This document shows, piece after piece, positions 49,012-61,267 of a stretch of DNA of 64,000 bases. The position numbers were made by a program, and so were the translations under genes. Numbering within the stretch: position 1 is the stretch's first letter; every line of letters starts with the position of its first letter. Source of the stretch: Phyllostachys edulis (Eukaryota > Streptophyta > Magnoliopsida > Poales > Poaceae). The stretch is taken from contig CM070548.1 in the NCBI GenBank assembly GCA_036346405.1, forward strand, positions 52,978,279 through 53,042,278, read 5' to 3'. The notes beneath the pieces are model-generated. The model searched no databases, was not told the DNA's origin, and was given only the letters and a program-made list of their open reading frames with translations.

Positions 49012-52000
49012 TCATTTCTTGGGACCTCTAGACTGGTCACTGTAGGATGGAGATCCGATTTTCATTTCCTTCGCAACCTTATTTCCGAAGGGTATAACTC
49101 CTTCGAAGATCTTGGCTGCTCCTTCCTCCGAGCAGTCAAAGTTTGCTTCAAGTGCTTGGAGGTTGATGGAGGGGTTGGAAGCCTTAAGCTTTGCTAAAGC
49201 AAAGCTAACACCATCCGCGACAGCATCTTTCGTGGTCTGCACGTGGTTTTTCTGAAAGGTGGCGAGCAGACCTTGGAGAGCTTCAGGCTGTCGACCAAGA
49301 CAGTTCACCTTCTCTATTGGCTCCTTTGAGAAAGACAAAAATACTTTCGACCCTGAGTCGAAAAGCATCTTGTTGAAAGCGATAATCTTTTCTTCAAGAC
49401 TACACTCTAGTTCCATCTCCTTTGCATTTGCGAACTCTAGAGCTTTCTCTGTTTGGTTTAACTTTTGAGTTTGCTCTGCATGAGTAGACCAAAGTTAAAT
49501 AAATAAGTTTAAGGCAAATACTAAACTGGTCAAGTTTACAACCAGTTACCTTGAGTTTTCTTCTTAGAAGCCTCGATGGCTTCCTTGTGCCTGGTCGTTA
49601 GGTCTTCGATCGACCAGTCCTTGGCTTGGCACCTGTCTTCAAGCCTAGCTATTATGGCCTGTTTAGCCATAACCTCTGTCTCAATATTCTTTAATTATGT
49701 CAAAAATGACAAGAAAAGAATTTGATAAACAACAGAGAACAAGATACAAACGGGAAGAAAAAGTCAAGAAGAAAGTACTTACTTTTTAGCTCGGAATTTT
49801 CTTTTTTAAGTTAGTTATTCGCTAGGTCAGTCCTCCAACCACAGCAAAATTCTCCACCATATGCTACAAAAATAGCAAACTTCTTTAAGTTTTTTAATAA
49901 ACTTTGAAGAAAGGACTATAAGAGTGGTCGTAAGTATTTATCTGGATTGCCATGTCCGCATCTTTGGAGTAGATATCTGTCGAACCTGGGATTAACATCC
50001 CAAATCCTCTATGCATTTCTGAACTAGTCCCATGATTAGTAGCTAGTTCACACAGTTAAACAGATATGGTATCATCCATAAATCGCACAAATATATTAAT
50101 AATTAACAACAGAGTTTATTACAAAAGAGGCTTACAAGCCAACAATAAAGAACACAGTGGAAGATGAAGAAGTAGTGGAGTCCAGCTGATCTGCCACAAG
50201 CAATCGACTAGGGTAGCGGCCTAGTCGTCGAGATCAAAACTGGTAGCAAAGTCCTTCTCCTCTAAAATTTGTTTGCATAAAGCAAGTATGAGCACAACTA
50301 CCGTGCTCTCAAGTTACACTCGTCAAGTAACAGATTGAATGCATGCATACAAGGGTATAACAAAGGAAGGCTTATTGGTTAAATTTGCATAAAGCAATGT
50401 TTTCTTTAAATACTTGTACTAAGTTCCAAAGTGATTATTTCATAACTAAAATTCATTTTATAAATTCAATTTTATAGTCAGATAACATTCACACAAGAAT
50501 GGTGAAGGATACCCTCCTATCACATGGCTTCCTGCCCAATTTTCCATTTGCATAAACCATTTGATAAAGTCTTTTCAAAACAAAATCAAAGTCTAACTTT
50601 GAGTGGCTTTGCTGAGCATGTCCATGACCGTGGACACGTCTATTTGAATAGTTCTTAACACTCTGCAGAGGTTGTATAGCTTTACCCACATGACACAAAT
50701 TCTCTAGTTTGTCCGGTATATATCTATGCCACCGCTCACTACCTTAGGTAAGCAGTCTAGAGCACGTGTCAAGGCCTTTAAAATGTGCAATTCCACCATA
50801 GTCCCCCCTCGCTAAGGTTTCGCCCCCTTTGAACTGACCGTCCGCCGGGTTTGTGGCCCCCTCTTGCGTCAGGTGGGACTAACGTAGGTCATAACATGAC
50901 TACCCACCATATCTGAAGGGAACAACCACGGTGGAACATTGCAAATTAGTTGGCCAGGTCCCCTCCCCATTCTCAGGACATGTGGTGATATGATGTGGCT
51001 TAGCAAATGAACGCTCAAAGGCCGGTCTTTAACTGACTTGGGCGACTTTCCAAACAACCCCTGGGCCTCAACCTTAACCAGATTGAGCCTGTGCATAAAC
51101 ATGCACCATCCAAACAACCATTTCGCCCAAGTACAAACCATCATTTTATTTTATTTTTCAAAGTCATTTATAAACTTCCATAACACACCAATGTTATGGA
51201 TACAATTTAAACAACATTTGATTTTTGGCTGAAATTCCCCAAATCAAACATTTTTGGGTCTAAGCATGGCTAAGCATAATTTTTCTCAAAATATTCTAGT
51301 TCATACTATTGTATAAACTAGATTTTTATCTAAGGTGTCAAGGTAGGTTTATTTCAATATCAAGATTGGCAGTACAAAGGAATTAGGCATAACTACAATT
51401 TAAAACAAGAATTTAAATTAACTTGAGTATAAATAAGCATGCAATAATAATTTAAATAATAGGCTCAAATATGATCAAAGGTATAACTTGCCTTGCTTTA
51501 TTGGTTGCTCTCAAACGGCGTTGAAATCTGACTCTCCGAAATCTATACGCGAAAATAAGCCAAATTCAAACAAAATTCAAATAAAGATTCAAATGAACTT
51601 CAAATTAAATAATTTTAGTTTAGTTAGCTATATATTGAATTTATATGAATTTAGAAATTTGAATCGACGAAATTGGAGTTCGTATGAAGGAGAACGAACC
51701 TCGGGAAGTTTACATGAAATGATAGGGTTTTTCAGATTTAATGGAATTATTTTTTCAAAGGAAAGTTCAACTCAATGCGTCACGCTGACGTCATTGTCGA
51801 TTTTCCGTTTGGTTTAAAAACCTTGCCACGTCAGCTCCACATGAGCGGTGACTAAGTGGCTACGTAGGAGGATTTGGCGATGTGGCCGTGACGTGGCCGT
51901 GACATGGAGGTGCCACGTCGGCACCGGATGGGGGCGGCACTCGGGTTCCAAGGAATAGGCGAACGGCGGCGTTTCGCCGGTGGCGAGGGGTACCGTCGAG

Positions 52001-55000
52001 TAGAGGAAGGTGCGGGGATCTCAGGGCTCACCTCAGATGCATGGATACGCGATGGATTCGCCGGTGGCGAGGTCAAAAGCAGCGGTGCGTGCGGGCTTGA
52101 CGGCGGCGACGGGCTCCGGTGGTCCCTGGACGAAGGTGAGGCACGCACGGGGTCAGCGGTGAGGCGATGACGGCGGCGGTGAGGTCAGGGACGCCAATGA
52201 GGCCTTGTCGGCGCTGGAAACAAAGAAAAATCGAGCTTCGACGGCGTGAGAGAGAACTCGAAATTCGGCCGGATGAAGAGGGGAGAGGAGGGATTGAGGG
52301 GGAAAGAATGTGTGAGAGGAGGGGCTCCTCATGCTCCCTTTTATAGGGGCGGAGGAGACTAGAGCGAGGAGATCGGCATGTGATGACGGGCGGTGGTAAA
52401 GTGTGGTCCGTGAAATCGGCGCTTCGAGATTGAGGATGGCCAGGGAATGAGGGTGGCGGAGCAGGAATTTTAATGAAAAGACTTGTAGCGGAATTAGGGA
52501 GAAATGTTGGCGTAATTGAAGCTCCCACGACTCGGTCATGGCGGCGTCGGCTGCTTGTGGGAGAAGAAGAAGAGTGTGCGGAGAAGAAGATGGTGGAGGG
52601 TCCACATGGCGGTGACAGGCCGAAATGGAAAGGGAGCGGGGTGCGGCTGGCCATTGGATCTTGATCCAACAGTCAAGATCGAGCGATGAAGAGGCTAAGC
52701 GGTAGGCGGCCACAAGAGGATGGGCGAAATGGGCGATCGTCTTGAGGAAAAAAAGAGTGGGCCGGTAGGTTTCGGCCCGAAACCAAATCCCGTCCTTTAA
52801 ACTATTTTTCTTTTTAAAATAATCAGTTAATTCATTTAGGCTTTTGGAAAATAGCATATTAAATCCAAAAATTCTAGAAAAATTCATAGAAATTCCTAGA
52901 GTTATTTTGGACTTAATAAAATTATTTTCAACTTAAGGTTGGCTTTTAATTTTGCATATAAATTATTTTGGCTTTAAAATATTTAGGAAAAAGCTTTTAA
53001 AATTTTGGAAAATTCCAGAAATTAATTAAATTTTTATTTTTCAATTTAAATCAAATAAAACTTCAAAACCTTCAATAAATTTTACTTTTGACTTTTAAAA
53101 CTTCAGAAATTCAAATAAAGCAATAAAATTCTTTCAAATTTCAGAAAATCTAATAAAATAATAACTTCATTTATTTTTATTTTGGTAACAGCACTTTGGG
53201 ATGTTACAATATCATTGGGACCCGTCTCTAATTGACGGTCGAAAATTCTCCTCTAGTCCTCATCGAGCTTCTCATCATTGAAGATTTGAGGGCAATTGGG
53301 GATGTTGCTAGGATGAGGAGACTTCTTCAATAATGAAGAAATCATCTCTCCTTGAACGGTCCCAACAGGGGGGGGGGTGGAACCTACTGAGGCTCTTCTT
53401 CGACTCTAGTCTCCTTAGACAGAGTCGAAGCCGCCATGGAGTCCAAGGCAACAGGAACCATAATTGGAGCCACCACCTGCTCGAGGGCTGGCTCGACCAC
53501 CCTTACCTCAATAATTTTATCCTGAGGGGTGCTCCGATCGGAAGCAGCTGGAACACCAGAGGATCTACAAAAATAGAAGAGAAGTTCAGGATTTTAGAAT
53601 AGAAGAAAAACTAAAGGTATGGGTTTATAAATATTCTTTATTTTTTCATACCTGGTTTTGTTTGCCTTGATTGTGAAACACCCTAGAGCCAAGTCCAGAG
53701 CGTTTGCCTTTCTCCTTTTCTTTTCAACCGACTTCACCGGTTCCGAACCAGTAGGGTTGGTTAGACCCCCTACATCCTTTGACTGAAGGTCGGAAGAAAC
53801 CTCCTCGACCACTGGGTCAGAAAGAAGTTCCCTAATCATCTGGTCAGAGACGGTGGTTTTGTCGACCACTGGGACAGTTGCTTTAGCAGCAACCGCCCGG
53901 TCGATCACGATAACTTCAGAATCCGTGACCACGGTGACCTTGGTCGGCGGATCCTCCTTCTCTCCGACCTAAGTTATGAATTAAATTTAATAAGGTGATG
54001 AAATTTTTTATATAAAATATATACTCTGATTCAATGCTCTTTTTACCTCTAGGAGGCCATCATCTTGAGTGGTCATCGAGGAGGAATCGGTTAGAACAAC
54101 AGTTGATGTAGAGCCCTCACCAGACTCTTTTATCCTCAACCTGATCGCCTGCATATTAGGGCAGAATTACATATTGATCAGAGAATATATAAACGATGAA
54201 GAGAAAGTTGTTATTTACATTGCGTCTCTCTATTCTCTCTTCCGCAGAGACAATAGCCAAAATATGAGGAAACTCAGCCTTATCATCAGGCTCCCTGGTG
54301 CAGATCATTTTGATCTGCTCTCTGATTTCATCAAAGGAAAGGGCTTCAAAACAACAAAGAGATTTTAAGGTTAGTAAATAATCAGCTAAATAAACCATAC
54401 TGGTCGGGGTTGTTTAGGACTTACATTCTCTAGAATCCCTAGTCGCGTCGTCACGACCAATATACCAGAGCATGGAACGCTCTCGACGCTTTAAGGGACT
54501 TATCTAGCGCATGGAAAAAATCCCTCACCACGTGCCAAGAAGTCAAGCCATTGGCGTTGACGTATTGTATGGCTTCAATCCATCTTTCAACCTTGCCTTT
54601 CTTCTCCACGGTGGACCTCCACCTTGGATTCTCACTCGCCACTTTGCTGGCAAAGCAGAGGCTATCATCATTTGTGACCGTCATGTAGAACCAACTTTTC
54701 TTCCATGACGACCATGAAGACTTGGAATACATGCGAATGTATTCCTCAGTTTTCCCGTCATGGAGGCACAATGAGCACTCCCCAGCTGACACCGTTGACT
54801 TCCCCAATCTTGCCATCCTATAGAACTACCTAAAGACCTTCAGATTTGGTAGGACCCCCAGGTACACCTCACAGAGGTAGACGAAGATGCAGAGGTTAGC
54901 GATCGAATTGGGGGCCAGAATCACCAATTCAACTCCATAGTACCCGAGAACCTTGGAGAGGAATTTATGTGGTGGCAACCTGAGCTCACACTCAATATAG

Positions 55001-55167
55001 GCAAGAAAAACAAGGATTTCTCCATCATTGCCGCTCAAGAAATGCTCTCCGACCGCTGATCTCCAAGAAATTAGATTCTTGTTAGAAAGCATTCCGATCT
55101 TCTTCAAAGCCTCGAGCTTCTTCTTGCTCAAATCAGAAACCAACCATTTGGTGATCAAGTCCAACAT
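49012..55167 (-). pseudogene. Antisense multi-exon ORF of the Tat element (Transposase_28-like)
   Basis: Antisense to gag-pol. Exon 1 from ATG 55167 to 54425 has LPPHKFLSKVLGYYGVEL and APNSIANLCIFVYLCEVYLG, like the plant 'putative gypsy type transposon' domain (PF04195), then SSWSSWKKSWFYMTV. GT-AG introns read on the - strand at 54344-54424, 54149-54218, 53969-54046, 53566-53651, 49689-49782 and 49476-49548. Phases join correctly at the first four (…RRN/AIRL…, …LLE/VGEK…, …KT-R-SSGVPAA…). Later exons (49863-49783, 49688-49549, 49475-49012) look coiled-coil and charged, ending ATFQKNHVQTTKDAVADGV and on. An in-frame stop at 54826-54828, frameshifts, and a solo LTR inserted between exon 5 and the last exons make this copy dead. 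Function unknown. Confidence 0.75.
49978..53208 (-). mobile_element. Solo gypsy-type LTR (3231 bp) in the Tat element
   Basis: The - strand runs from TGTAACATCCC (53208) to ..TTCGACA (49978). A perfect 5-bp duplication ATATC flanks it at 49973-49977 and 53209-53213. There is no internal retrotransposon sequence, so it is a solo LTR left by recombination between two LTRs. A TATA-type CTATAAAAGG is on the - strand near 52345. It shares LTR landmarks (TGTCG start, TTTGCATAAA region) with the other long LTRs here. The long open frame at 52153-52887 is LTR sequence, not a gene. Confidence 0.93.
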
Positions 55168-55481
55168 CGTTGGATTTTAGGCCAGAGGATGAGAGGAGGT
55201 CGGAGGGGATTTTTTTTCGAGAAGATGAAAGGATGAAGGGGCAAGAAATTCTGAGAGTGTAAAAACCCTAAAGCAAGGCAATGTGGGGATTTTATAGCCA
55301 CAACTCCTTAACTGCAATCGGGAGTTGCCCAAAGTCCAACGGACAGAAAACCTCTTCGGTTCCCTAAACAGTTTCTCAACTTTAAAGTGAATACAGACCA
55401 CCTCGTTAACTTCGCCATTAAGATGAGGGTTTTTCCCGATAAGGATTTTCGTCGGAAGGGGTTCACATTACAAATTCACTT

Positions 55482-55494
55482 AAAGTTTGGGGGC
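55482..55494 (+). other. Polypurine tract of the Tat element
   Basis: AAAGTTTGGGGGC directly before the 3' LTR start at 55499, the usual plus-strand primer position. Confidence 0.7.
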
Positions 55495-55498
55495 TAGC

Positions 55499-56214
55499 TG
55501 ACGAGGATTAAATATCTAAATATTACTTTAATACTTAATTAAAGATCGCACGTCCTTCCGTGGTCATAACCCCTAAGGCTAACGACCCATTGGTTGTAAG
55601 ATTCTAGAGGTTACATTGTGGGTACCTTGGTCGGACGAAGTCCTGTACCTTATCCCCGACCAGGTGATTACTCGCAGAAGCAATGAACTGGTACCTGGAT
55701 TAGATTCTAAGTATATTTCTTACCGTGTGATGAATGGAACACATACCATATTTGTTCCAAACCACGCAACGTTTTATAGTCCTAAGTCACTGACAATAAC
55801 CACTATATGATTTTATCTCCCACTGACATCAACTGCTAGTCAGTTGGTTTTTTCACCAACTGTCATCGTTCCTCCGACCGGACGTGACACTTCCAAAGGA
55901 CACCTCTTCTAGGAGTAACTGCCACCAATTTGTTAGTTATTTAAAGGAGAAGACAACCGGTGGGAAGGACACGATCTACAACCACATCACAATAAAAGGA
56001 GACAAGACCTAGTGATCGGAGAAGACATAAAAATATAATCTAAAGCTTAGTAAACCACATTCTCAGTGTAACTAGGACTAGTCCACGGCCTTGTCCAAGG
56101 CACCCCTGTAAAGATCTAGTTCATTGTAATAAAAAGCAATCCCATTTACACCCAAGAACACTTAGCTATTTTTCTATATTTTATTTCATAAGATCGGCAA
56201 CTCGATTGTCGACA
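55499..56214 (+). mobile_element. Tat element 3' LTR
   Basis: Starts TGACGAGGATTAAATATC and ends ..GATTGTCGACA. Aligns throughout with the 5' LTR (40188-40911) with scattered, mostly transitional differences and small indels; for example the 5' copy has AGCAATTGTATATGATC where this one has a deletion near 56028. Confidence 0.92.
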
Positions 56215-57612
56215 TGAACCATAAGAAAAAGAAAAGGAATTTCTAATTCAAATTTCCCGAATTAACTTTCTACTGGAAATCTTGATTTATGGCGTCAGCC
56301 TTGATTTCAGAATTAAAAGAAAAACTGGGGAAATCGGAATAGAGACTGACATGTGGGCCCAAGGTCTATAGACCCAGTCCACGAATCTGGTTTAGGGGTC
56401 TACGGTTCACTGGTTTATAACACAGTGCTCCTAACAGGTGGGACCTACATGTCATAGGCTGGGTCTTCGGTGGAACAGATCTACTAAGGTTTGGATCTAA
56501 GTTTAGGGTTTGGTTTGACACGCACGCGCACACGTGGTGCTAACTGGGATGCCACGTAGGCGCCATGCAGGCAAAAGGGCTGAGTTGGCTAGTGACGTGG
56601 ATGACCACATCGACTAAACAACGGCGAGGGCTCGGGAACCAAGGGTTCCAGCGAATGGTGGCTATTCGGCGATGGTAAAGGTGCGCATTTAGTAGAGGGC
56701 ACTACAGGGACCTCTTTGGTGTATTCACGGGTGCACGAAGACGACGAGGCTAACCGGCGGTGAGGTCGAAGCGACATTTAAGGTTCGAGCTCGATGAGAT
56801 TGGGGTTCCAGCGATGCTCCGGCAGGACCAAGGTGTCGAGGATGTAGCTCAACTCCTTGCAATGCCGTTGGTGGTGACGACGAAGCTCGAGTGGCTCTAG
56901 CGGTGGCGTAATAGTTCGTCGGAGCTTGCAGTGGCAGGAATTCTTCTTCAAGCTTTTTCGGTGGCTAGGGTTTAACTCTTGAGCTTTGGTGGCTAGGGTT
57001 GGGATCACGAGGCGCAGGGCTTCCTCCCTTTTATCGTGGGCGGCGAGAGAGTCTAGGCGCTGCGTCGAGGAAGGCCCACGCGGTGGCGCAACTCGGGTCA
57101 AAATAGAATCGGAGACGATAAACAGTGCTTGGGTAGGGTCCACAAGTTAGCAACTATGGCTTGGGCGAGTCCACGTAGCAAACGACGATGCTGTCGGCTG
57201 ACGGGTGGGGTCACACATGCGAGCGAGCTGAGAGAGAGATTGGGCTATGGGCGAGAATTGGCCGGCAGATTGGGCTAGGCTTCGGAATAGGATTAGGCCA
57301 AGGGATAGGGATTCGGCCCAAAGGTTTTTCTGAGATTTTAAATAGATTTCTATTTTAGATATACCAGTAAATCCAAATATCAAATGAACTCGAAAAAATT
57401 CCTGAAAAATCTTTAAAATATTTCCAAGCAAAGAGAACCCAAATAAAATAGTTTTGGAATTAATTGATGTTAAGATTAGTCACATTAAATTGTTTTGTTT
57501 TAAAAGTCTATATTAAGCTTTATTAAAATTCAAATAAAACTTGGGTGAATTTTCTAAAGGACTAAAAACTACTCAAAAGGATTTTTAAACTTCATAAAAT
57601 TGGGATGTTACA
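56215..57612 (-). mobile_element. Split gypsy-type LTR, right part
   Basis: The - strand starts TGTAACATCCCAATTTTATG at 57612, the same start as the LTR at 301. It continues to the Tat insertion point at 56215 and resumes at 40187. A TATA-like GATAAAAGGG is on the - strand near 57025. Confidence 0.8.
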
Positions 57613-58674
57613 TGTGATTATGTAACTTTTATCTGATTGGACCAACCTCTAAATCTGAGCCTAAATACTCCAAATCACCCCTGCAAGATTCTACATCTAA
57701 TGTCGACGAACTAGGGCATGCTGAAAATTAAACTTACCCTAAGCAAAACAATCTACAACCTTAACAACGACTAAAACCAGGTAATTGCTAAGGATCAATA
57801 GGCGTTAACCTTGAAGATCACGGAAGATCACAGAAACCCCACGAATTTTCTCTCTTCCTCCCTTCTTTCTTCTTTCTTTCCTCTAGCAAGCGCCTTCCTC
57901 TTCTTTCCCTTCTCTTCTTCTCCTTTCTTTTGTCCTTTCCTCTAGCAAGCACACAGCCAGATGGTAGAACAGAACCAGCGGCACAGCGGTAGCAAAAATA
58001 GCACTTCCCTATTAGATGCTATCTCTCTCTCTCTCTATGTGTGTGTGTGTGTGTGTTATGGCTTGGGCAGCAGCTAATGGGAGCAGCAGCAGGCATCAAT
58101 GCATTGCTAGCATGCAGCCCTAGCGGTAGGCAGCAGCATGGGTTTGGGAGCACGGGGGCACCTCTGGGCTCACCTCTGGGCTCCTATTTAAAGGCCAAGG
58201 GGTTGAAGGATCGTGGCTTGGATATGGTAGGGTTGCAAACAACTGGCATTGAATTTGATTCAGAATACATTTTGAATTCTAGTCGGTTTTTCAATTTTCT
58301 TCTTTGCAGCGAACCTTTCGGAGTTCGTAACTTTCTGTCCTGAACTTGAAATGGAGTGATTATTTTTTCCCATTTAACTAACTCATAGTACTTCAGCTTT
58401 CTATTTGAGGAGCTTTTTTGAAAATGTCGTCTCAATTACCAAATTTGCTTTGGAAGTTGACTCAGTTGCGGACTCTGATTCTTTGTGTAGCCTACCTTAC
58501 GGGCCTCATATCCTTCGTGCAATGGTGCAGTGGTTAATTCATGTTGCCAATTGGGATTTTTTTTGTAGTATTTTCTTCAAGATTGCCATTTGGTTTTTTC
58601 TGCAATGTTTTTTGTGGTTTCTTGTTTCCCTCCGTTTTAGCTTCTGAATCTGCACTGCATGCTACTAATAAACC
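57613..58674. other. Intergenic or unassigned repeat
   Basis: CT-rich stretches (57846-57950), then a dinucleotide run and GGGCTCCTATTTAAAGGCC near 58180-58198. On the - strand, CTTTAAATAGGAGC followed by C-rich sequence resembles the TATA region of the long LTRs here, so this may be a piece of another LTR, but no boundary can be placed. Open frames lack domains. Confidence 0.4.
58022..58056. repeat. (TC)n(TG)n microsatellite
   Basis: A TC run at 58022-58036 directly followed by a TG run at 58038-58056. Confidence 0.93.
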
Positions 58675-58728
58675 TTGATCATGTCTCCTTGCAATCCATC
58701 CTTCTTTCCGCACCACTCTTCGATGGCT

Positions 58729-61267
58729 TCTTCACTTTTGCAAGGGAAGCCCACAATACGTGGTACCTCTTTTGAATCATTGATGCTCACCAAATATTAT
58801 TCTGCAATATGTGATCCCATTAACCCAAATAGGCTCCATCCAGCTTACCTTCTTGCAACGGTCATCTCTCCTGGCATCCTCATCTCGCCGGAGAGACTGG
58901 CCGCTCTCCTAACTTCCCGGTTCGGTGGTTCGCCGTCTGGCTTCGCAATTAGGCAGCTAGGAGTAGGATCTTTTGAATTCAAAGTAGCCTCAGCTGACGT
59001 AGCATCTGAGATTGCTTTATGTGGTTGGATAAAGTCAAGCTGCATACTGATCTCACTCAGTATAAAGCTACATGATGAGAAAGCCTTTTCGGCGCGATCT
59101 TCGTATGAGGCATTGGGTCCAAGCAAAAGACCCAAGCAGATGTGACAAAACAACCCTGCCAGCTCTACAGCTCAGGCTCAAGACATCTCAAATCACAAAC
59201 TGCATGGAGAGACACCCCATCTGACAACCTTGTTCCGTTACCTTCCCATTTCGGCAAAGACTACATGCGGGTACGGAACCAATAGCCAGAGGTCTCAAGA
59301 TTGCGTTTTGCTTGAAAAGCACCAGTCTGACTCGGCAGAGACTGCATGCAGATATGGAGCCAATCGCCAAAAGCCTGAAGATCGCATTTGGCCTTAAAAG
59401 CAGATTTTGACAGCAAAATTCCCGCAATCAGCCTGCTCTCCACCAAACTGCTGCCAGAATTTAGAATCCTGTCTCAACACAACCTTACTTTAGCAACATG
59501 TAAACACTGATAACACCCATCCCTCAGAGACCGATTGATCCAACTCCCTATAAAACAGCTCTTCTATCGGTCCTTTAGCTTCTTCTACCGCTACATTGTT
59601 TGTATCACGTTGGAGAAGGTCCCTCTTGAGCATTGGGACAGACGTGGAGTAGCTGCCAGTATCTTTGGCTTTGCAAGTCCCGTCAACATCGACCACAACT
59701 GTCTCCGAGGCCATGATTTCGCTGCTATCTTTGCCATGGTTAAAGTCGAGTCGCTGGATCACATCCCCCATCATCTAGCTTTCCATAGACTAGATGGAAC
59801 TAGAGCCTATGCAGACGTTTACATCAATGAAATCTGGGATATCGATAGCCTATCCTTCACCCCACCACCACCGCCTCCTCGCCCTAGCCACCCACCAACC
59901 CGATTCAGCCACCCACCAACCCGGTTCAGCCACCGACGCAACAACAGACCACCAATTTCGCCTAGCATTGACACCAGCAGCAATGCATCTAGACAGACAA
60001 ACAACCACAACTGCTCTACAAATTCAAAAACCTCCAGAACTGTCTCTGAATCTATCGCCACTCTTTTTCTCATGGGCAACCGGGCTAGACGCACCCTACA
60101 ACAAAATGCCAACCCCAACCTCTTTGATCTCCTAGCTTTTCTTGCCCAAATAGCTAAGTTAGAGCTAGATGGTTATTCTGGCCATAATCCACATGCCTCG
60201 GTCACATTTGAGAGGGGTGCTTACCATGTTAGGCTGGAGCTTAGCCCTTGTAGGATTGTAGAAGCACGGATCCTAGTAGCTCAAGTAGATCGTATAGATG
60301 AACCCACTTTCCCTTGCTACAACATTCAAATGGGCTCCATCTCTAGGGAAGAATATCGGCCACTCTTGTTCAGCTTGCTACCAAACAGTGAGGATGGGCC
60401 GGTTCTCGCCTTATTGCTGGCTGTGGATTGTCGCTTCAAGTTCAAACTAGTTACACAATTGATGCCCATAAATCATTGAAGTCACTCCTTTGTCGTGATG
60501 CCCTTGTCCTATGACCGACCATTTTTCCTGACTCATTCCAAATGGTAGTTAGTCAGCAAGCCTTAACTGTAATGCCATCACCTCCCATTTGTACCATGCC
60601 ACCTTTCTTGATGCCACCAGTTGCAAAGCGTCTGCCTTTTCCTCCTGAGTGTTGTCCGATGGCACTGGTACCTCTGGAGTCAGTGCAGTGTGTGCGATTG
60701 GGAGGTTCAGTGTCACAACCATTACAGATAGCAAATAATGAAAACAACAAGGAAGTTGACAAAAGCAGTGCCAGTGAGCTGGACTCACCGAATGCTGAGG
60801 TTCCAAAGTTATTGCAACTCCTACCAATAAGAACAAGATCTGAAGATAGCATTCCAGACCTCAATGACACCATCCCAAACCTCAATATCATGCCGATGGT
60901 GGAGGGTTGTCACAGCAACGAGACAGACATACAGGTTTATGTCTGGCGAAGCCCGAGGCTGCAGAAGGTGTATGATGGAGATTGGGTTACTCCAGTGGAA
61001 TGAGCCAGTCAGCGTGTCGTGGAGGCAACATCAACCTTCCTGGCAGACTCACAGTCACCTGCTAGGGACTGTCGCAGAAATCGGTCCAGAAAAAGGAAGA
61101 TTGGGGATATAATCCAGCTGCCGCTCAAAACAAAGCCAAAGCCGACATCAAAGAAGATGACCAGGGAGTTAGCAGACTTATGTGGTTTGAAGGCAAAGGA
61201 CACAATCAAAGAAGCGACAGAAATAGAGAAGGCCGTAGTAGGTGGACAGCCCCCCAGCAATGCCTAA
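58729..61267 (+). pseudogene. LINE ORF1 (RNA-binding protein), broken
   Basis: The start chosen at 58729 reads MASSLLQGKPTIRGTSFESL, followed by SPERLAALLTSRFGG and FEFKVASADVASEIA, similar in style to the N-terminal domain of plant LINE ORF1 proteins. It stops at 59143-59145. A second block (about 59590-60479) holds VESLDHIPHHLAFHRLDGT and a Pro-rich PPPPPRPSHPPTRFSHPP stretch. A third (60542-61267) has a Pro/Met-rich start, RSPRLQKVYDGDW, one TGA at 61001-61003, and a basic RKRKIGD tail ending CGLKAKDTIKEA. The blocks are in different frames. The protein would coat LINE RNA; this copy cannot make it whole. Confidence 0.7.
59251..59412 (+). repeat. 81-bp tandem duplication in LINE ORF1 region
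   Basis: TCGGCAAAGACTACATGCGG at 59251 recurs diverged as TCGGCAGAGACTGCATGCAG at 59332. The spacing of 81 bp is a multiple of three, and one frame reads two 27-residue repeats (RQRLHAGTEPIARG and RQRLHADMEPIAKS at their starts). Confidence 0.75.

Larger units (their letters stand above)
40188..56214 (+). mobile_element. Tat-lineage Ty3/gypsy retrotransposon (16 kb with insertions)
   Basis: LTRs of 724 and 716 bp flank gag (about 42.7-43.9 kb), protease, reverse transcriptase, RNase H (44.0-46.7 kb) and integrase (47.1-47.9 kb), followed by a long 3' region carrying an antisense spliced ORF. A purine-rich tract (AAAGTTTGGGGGC, 55482-55494) precedes the 3' LTR. Extra antisense ORFs in the 3' part are known in grass Tat elements. 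An ORF at 40948-41205 precedes gag. The element is inserted in another LTR and contains a 778-bp TIR transposon and a 3.2 kb solo LTR. Flanks CTAAC and TGAAC match at 3 of 5, so the duplication is eroded. Confidence 0.9.

Noticed and set aside
52153..52887. 244-codon open frame on the - strand
   Set aside because: Wholly inside the solo LTR around its promoter region; Ser/Pro-rich with no domain.
58041..58343. 100-codon open frame after the TC/TG microsatellite
   Set aside because: No domain, starts within the dinucleotide repeat, and the region looks like unassigned repeat sequence.
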